Source: Aquimarina algicola (GTDB lineage Bacteria; Bacteroidota; Bacteroidia; Flavobacteriales; Flavobacteriaceae). From it: a stretch of DNA of 64,000 bases. Shown piece after piece: positions 47,147 to 56,062 of the stretch. Below the pieces are notes generated by a model that saw only the letters and a program-made list of their open reading frames with translations, was not told where the DNA came from and made no database searches. Each line of letters starts with the position of its first letter. The stretch's first letter is position 1. The stretch covers positions 496,001-560,000 of the forward strand of contig NZ_VFWZ01000003.1 in the NCBI RefSeq assembly GCF_006443095.1. The letters run 5' to 3'. The translations under genes were made by a program, and so were the position numbers.

Positions 47147-48870
47147 GGTAAATCCTTTCTCCTTTTTTCTATGATTTTGTTTGCGAAATAGAAAGCAACC
47201 ACTCCCAATACAAAACCTATGATTAGCATCACAATACCATCGTCAATCCATCCTAACATTCTAAAAACCACTATAGCGATTATTAGCATTAGCGTGATAT
47301 AATACGATTTCAAAGCGGGGTCATTAAAAAATCCCGCTCTGGTATTGGGGTAAAACATCGCTCCCAAAAAACCAAGGCATCCAAAAAACAAAACGAATGA
47401 TAGAATGTATAATAGAATGGTTTTGTAGTTGGTTATCGAGACTAACTTTTTTTCTACCCGATTAATTTTACTATCAGGATCTGTAAGTCCCAATGCTTTT
47501 GTAATACCAGAAACAAGAGAGCTAGATTGCCCATCATCATCTAAAGCTGTAGTAGTACTATCTACAGGCTTTGCTAACTCTGTACTGATCACCTTCCACA
47601 AACCGTCATATCCTTTATCATACCCTAAAGCCCACAATCCTAGGCCTTTTAGTTTTTTGTCTTTGATGAATTGAGTTTTGTATATAAAACTAGAATCGTT
47701 CTCGAACCAGCATTGTCGATATTCTGTTTTTTTACCTTGTATTCTGTAGGCACTATAGGCACTTTTACTAATCGGTTCTATATAAAAAGACTCATTGTTT
47801 TCAATATTAGATTTGATATAACTGTATGTTCTACTGCCAATGTATTTTTTTACTTTGGATTGAAGGCTTTGATTTTCAGTTTGCCAAAGACTTCCATAAG
47901 TAGGTAGTGCAAGGATTAATTTTTCTGCAGGAATACTATTTTTTAAGTAATAATCTACTGAGGATGTAAGGTTATAGGGTTCCCAGGTCTTTTCACTTTC
48001 TAAAGGAGATACAGGTCCTGCTACGGTACTGGTCGCACCATAATAATCATACCCCATAATCACAAAAGTATCTACAGCCTGATTCAATGCTTTAAAATCT
48101 AAAGCTTCGGCCCAATTAACACTTGGCAGGGTTATATATACTTTATAATTTTTATTTGCTTTTTTGAGTGCATTAGATAAGGTTAACAAGAATCCGGTAT
48201 ATTTATCTTTTTCACTTTTATGTACTCCTTCAAAATCAATACATACCCCGTCTCCCTGACGTTTTGATAATAGTGTAATGAGATTTTTAACAAGTGTATC
48301 GATTGCATCAGGGTTTCTCAATAATTTTCTATTATTCTTCTCACCAAAATTACTTACCGTGAGTAATATCCGCTTATTAGGATATGTTCGTATAGAATCG
48401 ATCAATGCAGTAGTCTCCCAGTCATGAGTAGAAATCGCATTTCCTGATGTCGGGTCTACTTCATAAGAGAAATAAGCAATAGTAGAAAGTAGAGAAAAGT
48501 TGATATTTTTGTAATAATCTTTTTCCCAATATGGATACCATCCAAGAACTTCATACCCCAGTTCGAAGTTACTGGCAGTTGTAAAAAAAGAAGATAGTGT
48601 ATCTCCATCATCGATATTGGTCTCGAATGTAGGTACTTTTTTATCTCTTAGCTGTTTGTGATGCTGATGGATAAATTTTCTTCCTAGTTTGGTCGAGTCA
48701 TCGTGATGAAATAATTTTTTGAGTAGTTTAAGTTTTTTAGATGCCTTTTTAATCACCTTGGACGTATCTTGAAAGAACAAAACTCTTTCTGAGATCGTCG
48801 ATGAAAAAGCATAATTATGGCATAAAAAAACATAAAGCACTGCTATAATAGGGATCGTTTTGTAATGCAT
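47143..48870 (-). CDS. GH18-like enzyme with C-terminal membrane segments, first gene of the eCIS operon
   Basis: 575 residues. Signal peptide (about 1-24), a GH18 TIM barrel at about 100-410 (EVLGWYPYWEKDYYKNINF..., then DGVCIDFEGV, FVIMGYDYYG and LGLWALGYDKG), and three hydrophobic helices at about 465-570. Catalytic residues: Glu214 and Asp212 of the DxxDxDxE motif are kept, but the first Asp of the inner pair is Cys210, as in YaaH/YdhD-type GH18 where it is often Asn. Such enzymes act on peptidoglycan or chitin-like glycans. Gene overlap with the next operon member ties it to the injection system; a cell-wall role in assembly or release is inference. Confidence 0.85.
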   Translation of the reverse strand: MHYKTIPIIAVLYVFLCHNYAFSSTISERVLFFQDTSKVIKKASKKLKLLKKLFHHDDSTKLGRKFIHQHHKQLRDKKVPTFETNIDDGDTLSSFFTTASNFELGYEVLGWYPYWEKDYYKNINFSLLSTIAYFSYEVDPTSGNAISTHDWETTALIDSIRTYPNKRILLTVSNFGEKNNRKLLRNPDAIDTLVKNLITLLSKRQGDGVCIDFEGVHKSEKDKYTGFLLTLSNALKKANKNYKVYITLPSVNWAEALDFKALNQAVDTFVIMGYDYYGATSTVAGPVSPLESEKTWEPYNLTSSVDYYLKNSIPAEKLILALPTYGSLWQTENQSLQSKVKKYIGSRTYSYIKSNIENNESFYIEPISKSAYSAYRIQGKKTEYRQCWFENDSSFIYKTQFIKDKKLKGLGLWALGYDKGYDGLWKVISTELAKPVDSTTTALDDDGQSSSLVSGITKALGLTDPDSKINRVEKKLVSITNYKTILLYILSFVLFFGCLGFLGAMFYPNTRAGFFNDPALKSYYITLMLIIAIVVFRMLGWIDDGIVMLIIGFVLGVVAFYFANKIIEKRRKDLP

Positions 48871-49401
48871 ATTAATTCACTGTAATCTGGATTAACAGAA
48901 AAATTTAATACGGGGGAGTCATAGTAACAATCAGAACTATAAAGTACTGTGTTCAATCTTAAAATGATCAATAAGAATATCTTATATAAAATCTATTTTA
49001 GATTTATTCGTGTAATTATATTTTATGGTATAAAGTTAAAATCGGTTAAACATTGTCTACTACAAATTGAATAAAAATTATCGAGACCGCATTATGGCAA
49101 AACCACAATATTTATCCTTTGTTGGCGTAATTTTTTCATAGTCTACTGGTAAATAGAGAATAACATCCTAAAAATAGGATTCAAAATGGGTTACATCTGT
49201 TCTAAAGAATTCATATTCTTTTTTAGTATTATCCTTTATGTCAAGTGATACAAACATATTCAAAGGAGCTTACCAAAGACTTAACCTTTTGGTTTTTAGA
49301 ATTTTTCATATGGATTCTGATCAAAAGCACCTTTATTTTTTCAAGATTTTTTTACTTTTCAGTTTGTGAATAGACAACAGCTTAGATTTAAAAATGAGAT
49401 A
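48871..49401. other. Upstream region of the eCIS operon
   Basis: About 530 bases without a gene, AT-rich. Contains a perfect palindrome AAATCTA-TTT-TAGATTT (48989-49005) next to ATAAG-AATAT-CTTAT (48971-48985), roughly 100-135 bases before the first eCIS gene, and a hairpin AAAGAAT-TCAT-ATTCTTT (49204-49221). No TAnnTTTG box is clear on the minus strand. The operon promoter must lie here or in the neighbouring stretch. Confidence 0.5.
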
Positions 49402-49440
49402 AAAAAAATATCAAGAGGATTTAACTCCCCTCGATATTTT
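49402..49440 (-). terminator. Terminator of the polysaccharide utilisation locus
   Basis: On the minus strand: AAAATATCGAGGGG ... CCTCTTGATATTTT, a stem of about 12 bases with one mismatch and an eight-base loop, followed by a run of T. Lies about 22 bases after the last sulfatase gene. Confidence 0.9.
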
Positions 49441-49462
49441 AAAATACACAAGTTAACTAATT

Positions 49463-50917
49463 CTATTCAAAAGGGAATAATTTTGACGATGTCGAAGATA
49501 TTTTCATTAGGTTTCTAAATTCTTCTACAAGCTCAGGATGTTTTTCTGCTATATCATTCGACTCAGACATATCCTCATCTAAGTTGTATAATTCGATTTC
49601 TCCTTGCTGTTTTTTATTAATATTGTACCAAACTGCTTTCCAGTTTCCTTTTCTAATTGCTTTTCGGCCACCTTTTACATTAAACTCCCAATATAAATAA
49701 TCATGTTCCTTCTGATTACCTTTACCAAGTAATGTAGGAAGCATAGAAATCCCATCACTGTTAGTTGGTTCTTCTGCCCCTACCAGATCTGTTAATGTAG
49801 GCATAACATCCCAAAACGCTGAAACGTGATTTGAAACTGTCCCCTCTTTAATATGATTGGGCCATATTACAATAAATGGAGATCTAATACCTCCTTCATA
49901 CAAATCACGTTTAATCCCTCTTAGTCCAGCAGCACTATTAAAAAAGACCGGATTTGCTCCACCTGCATTATGAGGACCATTATCACTCGCAAACATGATA
50001 ATTGTATTTTCGGCAATACCCATATCTTCTACTTTCTCAACTATTTGCCCTACATATGCATCTAATCGGGTAACCATAGTAGCATAAGTAGCATAAGGTT
50101 GATCCTGAGGACTATACCGTTTTTTAATTATATCCGGGCCATAATCTGATGCATATTTATCCTCAGAGGTATATGGGATTTCTTCAAATTTTCCTTTGTA
50201 TTTTGCATATATAGAATCATTGGGCGAAATCAATTCTGCATGAGGTAATACTAATGGTACATACAAAAAGAAAGGATTATCTTTATTTGATTCTATAAAA
50301 CCTAGCGTCTTCTGCTGAATTACATCAGGTGCATAGGTGTTTTTATGGGTCCAATCATTACCTGGTAATGTCACTTGTTCTTGGTTATGATTAAGATATG
50401 GTGGATAATAACGATGGGCTAATCGCTGACAGTTATACCCAAAAAATTCATCAAAACCTTGATTATTAGGGTCTCCTTCATTAAATCCTAATCCCCATTT
50501 TCCAAATGCCGCAGTGGCATACCCTTCTTTTTTAAGCAATTCGGGAATAGTAATAGACGCTGCTGGCAAGGGTACTTGTCCCTCTTGATTTAATTCTCTA
50601 TTACCTCTTATAGGGGTGTGCCCTGTATGCTGACCTGTCAACAATGAAGAACGAGCAGGTGCGCATACTGCGGCTCCACTGTAATGTTGTGTAAATTTAA
50701 TCCCTCTAGAAGCTAATCTATCTAAATTTGGGGTTTCAATTTTTTCTTGCCCATAGCATCCCAAATCACCATATCCCAGATCATCAGCCAAAATATAAAT
50801 AATATTAGGTTTTTGATTCTTTGCAACAACCTCAACCTTATTATCTTTTTTTTCTTTTCCACAAGAAAATAAGATGAGAGAGAGTAGTGCTATAAGATGT
50901 GTTGAATACATTTTCAT
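49463..50917 (-). CDS. S1 family sulfatase, lipoprotein
   Basis: 484 residues. Lipobox SLILFSC (Cys19). Formylglycine site CAPAR (Cys85) in AAVCAPARSSLLTGQ, metal ligands DDLGYGD (Asp45, 46) and FASDNGPH. The order is that of arylsulfatase-A-like S1 enzymes, which need anaerobic or aerobic FGE maturation of the cysteine. Last gene of the locus, 21 bases after the other sulfatase; probably desulfates galactan oligosaccharides at the cell surface or in the periplasm. Regiospecificity cannot be read from sequence alone. Confidence 0.92.
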   Translation of the reverse strand: MKMYSTHLIALLSLILFSCGKEKKDNKVEVVAKNQKPNIIYILADDLGYGDLGCYGQEKIETPNLDRLASRGIKFTQHYSGAAVCAPARSSLLTGQHTGHTPIRGNRELNQEGQVPLPAASITIPELLKKEGYATAAFGKWGLGFNEGDPNNQGFDEFFGYNCQRLAHRYYPPYLNHNQEQVTLPGNDWTHKNTYAPDVIQQKTLGFIESNKDNPFFLYVPLVLPHAELISPNDSIYAKYKGKFEEIPYTSEDKYASDYGPDIIKKRYSPQDQPYATYATMVTRLDAYVGQIVEKVEDMGIAENTIIMFASDNGPHNAGGANPVFFNSAAGLRGIKRDLYEGGIRSPFIVIWPNHIKEGTVSNHVSAFWDVMPTLTDLVGAEEPTNSDGISMLPTLLGKGNQKEHDYLYWEFNVKGGRKAIRKGNWKAVWYNINKKQQGEIELYNLDEDMSESNDIAEKHPELVEEFRNLMKISSTSSKLFPFE

Positions 50918-50938
50918 ATTTGTAGGCTTCTATATTTT

Positions 50939-52537
50939 TTATCTAAAGGTTACTTCTTTCACGTTATTTTTATATTCTTTACCTCTCAGAGATTCAAAAG
51001 TTTTTATCATTTCTGCAAGCTTATCAGGATTTGATTTTGCTAAATTATTTTGCTGCCCTATATCTTCTTTTAAATTATAAAGCTGAAACTCAGGAAGACT
51101 GCCGACTTCTATTCCCACTTTTTCTCTAAAATTCTTTCCTGGATACATTGGGATCATGAGCCAATCGCCGCTTCTTAACGCTGTTCTTGAAGTTGCTTCA
51201 ATTATTAAGTTTTCTCTTCCTTTATTAGATTCACCTAGCAATACATCTAATAATTCTTTGCTGTCAGTAGACGTTTCTTCTGTATTAACTAAATTAGCTA
51301 GTGAGGCTAGTAGATCCATTTGGCACACAATAGCATCAGACACCTTAGGTTGAATTTTCCCTTTCCAATACGTTATAAATGGTACACGGGTGCCTGCTTC
51401 AAACAAACTATATTTACCTCCTCGAAGTCCTCCTTTGGCATCATGCTTGCCATTCTTTTCTACCGCATCATCATAATAACCATCATTAAGCACAGGACCG
51501 TTATCACTAGAGAAAATTACCAAGGTGTTTTCAAGAATTCCCTCTTCTTCGAGTGTTTTCATAAATTCTCCGATACACCAATCGGCTTCTAAAATTACAT
51601 CTCCTCTTGGCCCTAAACCAGATGTACCAGCAAATCTTGGATGTGGTGTCCTTGGTACATGTGGTTGTTGCATCGCGTAGTACAAAAAGAAAGGCTTATC
51701 CTTATGTGTTTTTACATAATCTTTTGCTTTGGCTAAGAAATGGTCAGCCATATCAATATCACTCCATTTGGCGGCTTCTCCACCTTTCATATAACCGATT
51801 CTTCCTATACCATTTACAATACTATTGTTATGCCCATGATGCCATTTCATTTTTACCATTTCTGGATTAGAAATTGCAGTAGGCTCCCCTTCGAAATTTT
51901 CTTTATAATTTACCAAAATTGGATCGTCAGGATCTAAACCAACAACATTACCATTTTGGATATAAACCGTAGGAACACGATCTTGGGTAGCTGCCAAAAT
52001 ATAGGATTCTTCAAAACCTACTTCGTTTGGTCCAGGAGTAATTTTTGTATTCCAGTCTACAACACCCGTACCCAAACCAAGATGCCATTTACCAACTATC
52101 GCTGTTTGATAACCTTCTTTTTTAAGCATCTTAGGCAAGGTTTGCTGTTCTGTACTAATCAATAATGGTGCAGTACCTGGTAATATCTTTGCTTTTTTAT
52201 TTCTCCATGGATACATCCCTGTGAGTAATGCATATCTACTTGGTGTACATGTCGCTGACGAAGCATATCCACTTGTGAACTTCACGCCTCCTTCTGCTAA
52301 TGCATCTATATTAGGAGTTTGTAGCTCTGTTGCTCCATAAGAGCTCAAATCGCCGTAGCCTAGATCGTCTAAATAAATCACTACGATATTTGGTTTAGTA
52401 GATGTATCTTTTTTACTATCAGTATTGGCAATTTCTATTTTTTCTTTGTCTTCGTCTTTATTTTCAGATTTACAGTTGGTAAAAAACACTATTAATGCTA
52501 TTAGTGTAATTTTAAAAATCTTACTTATTATAGTCAT
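50939..52537 (-). CDS. S1 family sulfatase, lipoprotein
   Basis: 532 residues. Lipobox-like LIVFFTNC (Cys22). Formylglycine site CTPSR (Cys97) in SATCTPSRYALLTGMYPWR, metal residues YLDDLGYGDLS, VGKWHLG and FSSDNGPV. Longer than the neighbouring sulfatase and different around the active site, so a different sulfate position is likely. Part of the same minus-strand operon. Confidence 0.92.
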   Translation of the reverse strand: MTIISKIFKITLIALIVFFTNCKSENKDEDKEKIEIANTDSKKDTSTKPNIVVIYLDDLGYGDLSSYGATELQTPNIDALAEGGVKFTSGYASSATCTPSRYALLTGMYPWRNKKAKILPGTAPLLISTEQQTLPKMLKKEGYQTAIVGKWHLGLGTGVVDWNTKITPGPNEVGFEESYILAATQDRVPTVYIQNGNVVGLDPDDPILVNYKENFEGEPTAISNPEMVKMKWHHGHNNSIVNGIGRIGYMKGGEAAKWSDIDMADHFLAKAKDYVKTHKDKPFFLYYAMQQPHVPRTPHPRFAGTSGLGPRGDVILEADWCIGEFMKTLEEEGILENTLVIFSSDNGPVLNDGYYDDAVEKNGKHDAKGGLRGGKYSLFEAGTRVPFITYWKGKIQPKVSDAIVCQMDLLASLANLVNTEETSTDSKELLDVLLGESNKGRENLIIEATSRTALRSGDWLMIPMYPGKNFREKVGIEVGSLPEFQLYNLKEDIGQQNNLAKSNPDKLAEMIKTFESLRGKEYKNNVKEVTFR

Positions 52538-52604
52538 ATTTTAAAATCTTTATTAAAGTTGTTTATTCATAAAATATTAAGGGTCATTTTTTGAAAACTT
52601 ACAT

Positions 52605-54260
52605 CTACATCCTTGGTTCAATCAGTGCAAAAGAATTATCATCAAAATATATAATTTGTTCACCAGTAACACCAGAATTTGTATTTGGCCTAACTCTAAT
52701 ATGATATTCATCACTCATATCCATGGTTAAATTAGCTTCTTGCGAAAGTTCGACCCATTGCCCTTTAGCAACACCCATTAGATCCCATGTTAAAGTAACA
52801 TTATCAGAATTACTAGGATACTTAAATATGGTATTAAAGGCAAGTAATGTAGATGAAGGATCAATAAATACCTTTATAGAGACTCTATATGATCCTGCAA
52901 CACCAGTTGCCCCATTAGCATAAGTTATTGTACCTTTCAACCTTGTATTTGTGGTTACATTAGTAAAACTCATTGATGCTATACCACTGGCGGCAATGCT
53001 CTCGGTACGTGCATAAATCTGATCCGAATCATCTCCATTAGCATTTCCAACATTATAACCCGCTGCAAAAGCATTTTTAAAATCAGAATCTGAGACTTCA
53101 TAACCAGCCCAATCTGAATCTAAAATGTTATCAAAAAATATTTCAACAGCTTCTGGACCAAAGCTTTCCAAGGTTCGTGTATCTACAGATTGGATATTAC
53201 CTGTTGTATAGGTTATGGTGATCTCATCTGAATTATAAATTGGTGCAGATAAGGTCAAATCAATCTGTGAAGCATCATCTGCATTAATAGCCACTGAGCT
53301 GACAGGGATATTTTGATTAAATCCTGCGACTGTATTGACTACATTTACAGTAAAATTATTCTCTTCTCCTTCTGCTATTGAACCAACCTCTCCATTGACC
53401 TTAAAAGAAATCATATCTGAAATATCTTCGGTTAGGTTACTTGAAATCACAAAAGGTTTTGATGATGGTATTACTTTAATATTTAGTGGGATTAGTTTTA
53501 CTGCCTCACCATCAGGTGCATCATCACTTCCTCGTTTTGAAGTTATAATCCCTGCTGTAAAATTACCCAAACGATTGTATAGCACACCTACAGATTCTTT
53601 ATTATTTGTATCAATATTTCCGTTATTAAAAGTCCATACTCTTGTATCGGGTTCTCCAATAGTAGTCATATCAATATATGTTAATTCTTCACCGGCTTCA
53701 ATAGTTACTGTTGGCCATGACGCACTATCTGCTTCATTTGGCATATCTACCTCACTTACGTTCAGAATTTCTTCATCTCCTTTCATCACTTTGAAAGCAG
53801 GCTCTATATCATCAAAAACTTTTACTGTAAAGGTCTTTTCGACAACCCATTGCCCACCAACGAAAGTTGATTCTTTGACTGAATCTCTAAATACATTTCT
53901 TAATACTACCTCTTTGATTCCGGGTTCTGTAAATTGTACATTCATTAATTTTTCTTCGTAAGACAAAGGGCCATTTTGAACCACAAATTCTGAATAGATT
54001 GAATCATTTTCTGTAAAATCATTATTTAGCAGTTTGGTTCCTTCCGGTATTCTCCAACTATGTTCGATTGCATTCCTGGAAACATCGATAAAACCAATAT
54101 AATCTCCTAATGCTAATACATAATCACTGCTTTCAAACCCTTGGCTAGTAGTCCATCTTAAACTCGAAAAATCACCAAATGGAGCTTCATAATCATCGCC
54201 ATTGCAGCCAACAAAAAGGGCAATCAATCCCATTAAAATACTGTATATTACTTTTTTCAT
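52605..54260 (-). CDS. Surface glycan-binding-type lipoprotein (SusE/PKD-like)
   Basis: 551 residues. Lipobox LFVGC (Cys19). N-terminal part with PKD-like pattern (DVSRNAIEHSWRIPEG ... VQFTEPGIKEVVLRNVFRD, then a second VTIEAGEELTYIDM ... RVWTFNNGN), a middle beta domain and a C-terminal jelly-roll-like domain (about 395-551) ending FDDNSFALIEPRM that may bind glycan. Position after SusD and before the sulfatases fits a SusE/F-like surface glycan-binding protein. Binding residues are not identifiable. Confidence 0.8.
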   Translation of the reverse strand: MKKVIYSILMGLIALFVGCNGDDYEAPFGDFSSLRWTTSQGFESSDYVLALGDYIGFIDVSRNAIEHSWRIPEGTKLLNNDFTENDSIYSEFVVQNGPLSYEEKLMNVQFTEPGIKEVVLRNVFRDSVKESTFVGGQWVVEKTFTVKVFDDIEPAFKVMKGDEEILNVSEVDMPNEADSASWPTVTIEAGEELTYIDMTTIGEPDTRVWTFNNGNIDTNNKESVGVLYNRLGNFTAGIITSKRGSDDAPDGEAVKLIPLNIKVIPSSKPFVISSNLTEDISDMISFKVNGEVGSIAEGEENNFTVNVVNTVAGFNQNIPVSSVAINADDASQIDLTLSAPIYNSDEITITYTTGNIQSVDTRTLESFGPEAVEIFFDNILDSDWAGYEVSDSDFKNAFAAGYNVGNANGDDSDQIYARTESIAASGIASMSFTNVTTNTRLKGTITYANGATGVAGSYRVSIKVFIDPSSTLLAFNTIFKYPSNSDNVTLTWDLMGVAKGQWVELSQEANLTMDMSDEYHIRVRPNTNSGVTGEQIIYFDDNSFALIEPRM

Positions 54261-54274
54261 CTTTTTGCTTTTAA

Positions 54275-56050
54275 TTAGTTTGAGCCTGAAACTGCTGGAT
54301 TATTTAATGTCTCAATAGTTGGTAGTACTAAATAGCCATTGGTATAAAACTGTGCGGCACCTGTATATTCTTGTATGAGTTGGGGATCGTTATCTGGATC
54401 AGGGCTTATTCCTTGTTGTACAAAACTATCTGCACTAGTTTCTAGGGCAGCATTGGCATCATTGTAATATTCGTAATCTATTACATAATATGGCTGTGTA
54501 GACAGATCAGTATACCTCTCTTTAGCAATCCCCCATCTTCTAAGGTCAATGGCACGAATAGACACTCCTTCTACAGATAACTCTAATGGGCGTTCTACAA
54601 ACATCAAATGATCCATTAAAGATTGTTGTGTATAGGGCACTCCGGTAACCAAATCAGCATTTATATCAAGCAACTGTAATCCCCAACGCTCACGTATTGG
54701 ATTTATATTATCAATAGCTCCTTGAATATCATTATCCCCTAATAGTAAGCATTCAGCATACATCAAGTATACATCTGCTAGACGGTTCAAGATTACATTT
54801 TTACCAGATTTAAAATTAGTATCGCCTTTTTCTATTTCATTTTCGGCAATATCATGATTAGTATATTTTTTGAAAAAACCATATTTTCTTTGTTTACCGG
54901 AAAAATTCACTTTGTTTGGTGCTGATGGAGAAAGATAATATTCTGTATCCTCATCATTGACCATGGCTATCATTGCTGAAGCTCTTAAAGACACTTTTCT
55001 TAAACGTGTTAAACCAGTTCCTCTATCTGTTACTGTGTTTCTTGGGTCACTCGTGTTTAAAGGTTCATTTGAATATGCATGTATTAACCATGCAGCAGCT
55101 GTAAACTGCTCATTAACACTTGCCCCTCCAGCATCCTTAGGCGCAGAAAATCTACCGTTTCTGGTCGCAAAACTCTCTTCATCAAAACTCCCATCTTCTA
55201 ATTGTAGCTCTGTTGTATAGTTAAGTTCGAATATAGACTCTGAATTGTAATCTCCAGCTTCTACGAACATAATGCTTGTATCTTGAACTAGTTTATAGCC
55301 ATAAGGACCATTGATTACATCTTCAAAATATCTTTTTGCAATTTGATAATCTTCAGGGTTCTGTGATGCTGAATATAGGTAACTAGTACCTAAAATTGTG
55401 GCAGCAGTTCCTGCGGTAACTCTGGTTCTATCAAAAAAAGTCGGAGGCAAATTTTCATAAGCAAATAATAAATCTTCTCTAAAAAATTCTATAACCTCTT
55501 CTGAAGTGCTCAATGTCTTTTGAATTTCTTCTTGATTTGCCGGTACAGCATCTCTTATCACAATTTTGCCTTCATTATATAGTGAATGCAGGTAGAAATG
55601 TGCCAAACCTCTAAAAAAACGCGCCTGTCCCATTTGATTTGTCCATTCTTGTTGGCTTTTTAAGCTATCATCCATGCTATTCAATCCATCAATAAGTTCA
55701 TTAGCTCGCCATATTACTTGGTACAATGCCTGCCATCTATCATTAATAAAAGTATTATCTTCTAAAATAACATGCTGATAGTAGTTTAAAGCATTGATGG
55801 CAATATTTCCTTCTCTAATCCCTGGGAACGCCATATCAGATCGCCATGCTTCTTCTCTTGCACTTACAATCCAGGAGTTTAACATAGAACCATATACTCC
55901 TGTTAAAATCCTATTAGATTCCTCTAAGTTTCTAAAAAATGTATCTGTAGATATTTCATTTGGATTTGTTACTTCTAAATAATCGTCACAAGATTGCATA
56001 CAGGCAATACAAATAACAAAAAGTAGTATTCTTTTTAAATATGCTTTCAT
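54275..56050 (-). CDS. SusD/RagB family outer-membrane lipoprotein
   Basis: 591 residues. Lipobox ACMQSC (Cys21), then DDYLEVTNPNEISTDTFFRNLEESNRILTGVYG, the typical SusD start, and the C-terminal block ADVYLMYAECLLLGDNDIQGAIDNINPIRERWGL with RPLELSVEG and IRAIDLRRWGI. Forms the lid of the SusC transporter and captures oligosaccharides. Follows SusC after 12 bases, as always. Confidence 0.95.
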   Translation of the reverse strand: MKAYLKRILLFVICIACMQSCDDYLEVTNPNEISTDTFFRNLEESNRILTGVYGSMLNSWIVSAREEAWRSDMAFPGIREGNIAINALNYYQHVILEDNTFINDRWQALYQVIWRANELIDGLNSMDDSLKSQQEWTNQMGQARFFRGLAHFYLHSLYNEGKIVIRDAVPANQEEIQKTLSTSEEVIEFFREDLLFAYENLPPTFFDRTRVTAGTAATILGTSYLYSASQNPEDYQIAKRYFEDVINGPYGYKLVQDTSIMFVEAGDYNSESIFELNYTTELQLEDGSFDEESFATRNGRFSAPKDAGGASVNEQFTAAAWLIHAYSNEPLNTSDPRNTVTDRGTGLTRLRKVSLRASAMIAMVNDEDTEYYLSPSAPNKVNFSGKQRKYGFFKKYTNHDIAENEIEKGDTNFKSGKNVILNRLADVYLMYAECLLLGDNDIQGAIDNINPIRERWGLQLLDINADLVTGVPYTQQSLMDHLMFVERPLELSVEGVSIRAIDLRRWGIAKERYTDLSTQPYYVIDYEYYNDANAALETSADSFVQQGISPDPDNDPQLIQEYTGAAQFYTNGYLVLPTIETLNNPAVSGSN

Positions 56051-56062
56051 TTTTCTTGTTTT

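Noticed and set aside
24708..48870. Prophage or R-type pyocin interpretation
   Set aside because: No capsid, portal, terminase, integrase or lysis cassette; DUF4157 cargo, AAA+ ATPase, DUF4255 and CIS tape measure genes point to an eCIS.
49204..49224. Hairpin AAAGAAT-TCAT-ATTCTTT with T run as a plus-strand terminator
   Set aside because: Both flanking operons run on the minus strand, so there is no transcript for it to end.
48871..49401. Short open frames upstream of the eCIS operon (for example ATG at about 49094)
   Set aside because: Only 15-20 codons, no recognisable sequence.
53335..53961. Open frame of about 208 codons on the plus strand, opposite the surface lipoprotein gene
   Set aside because: Antisense to a conserved SGBP-type gene in a clear operon; Ser/Thr/Ile-rich low-quality translation with no domain.
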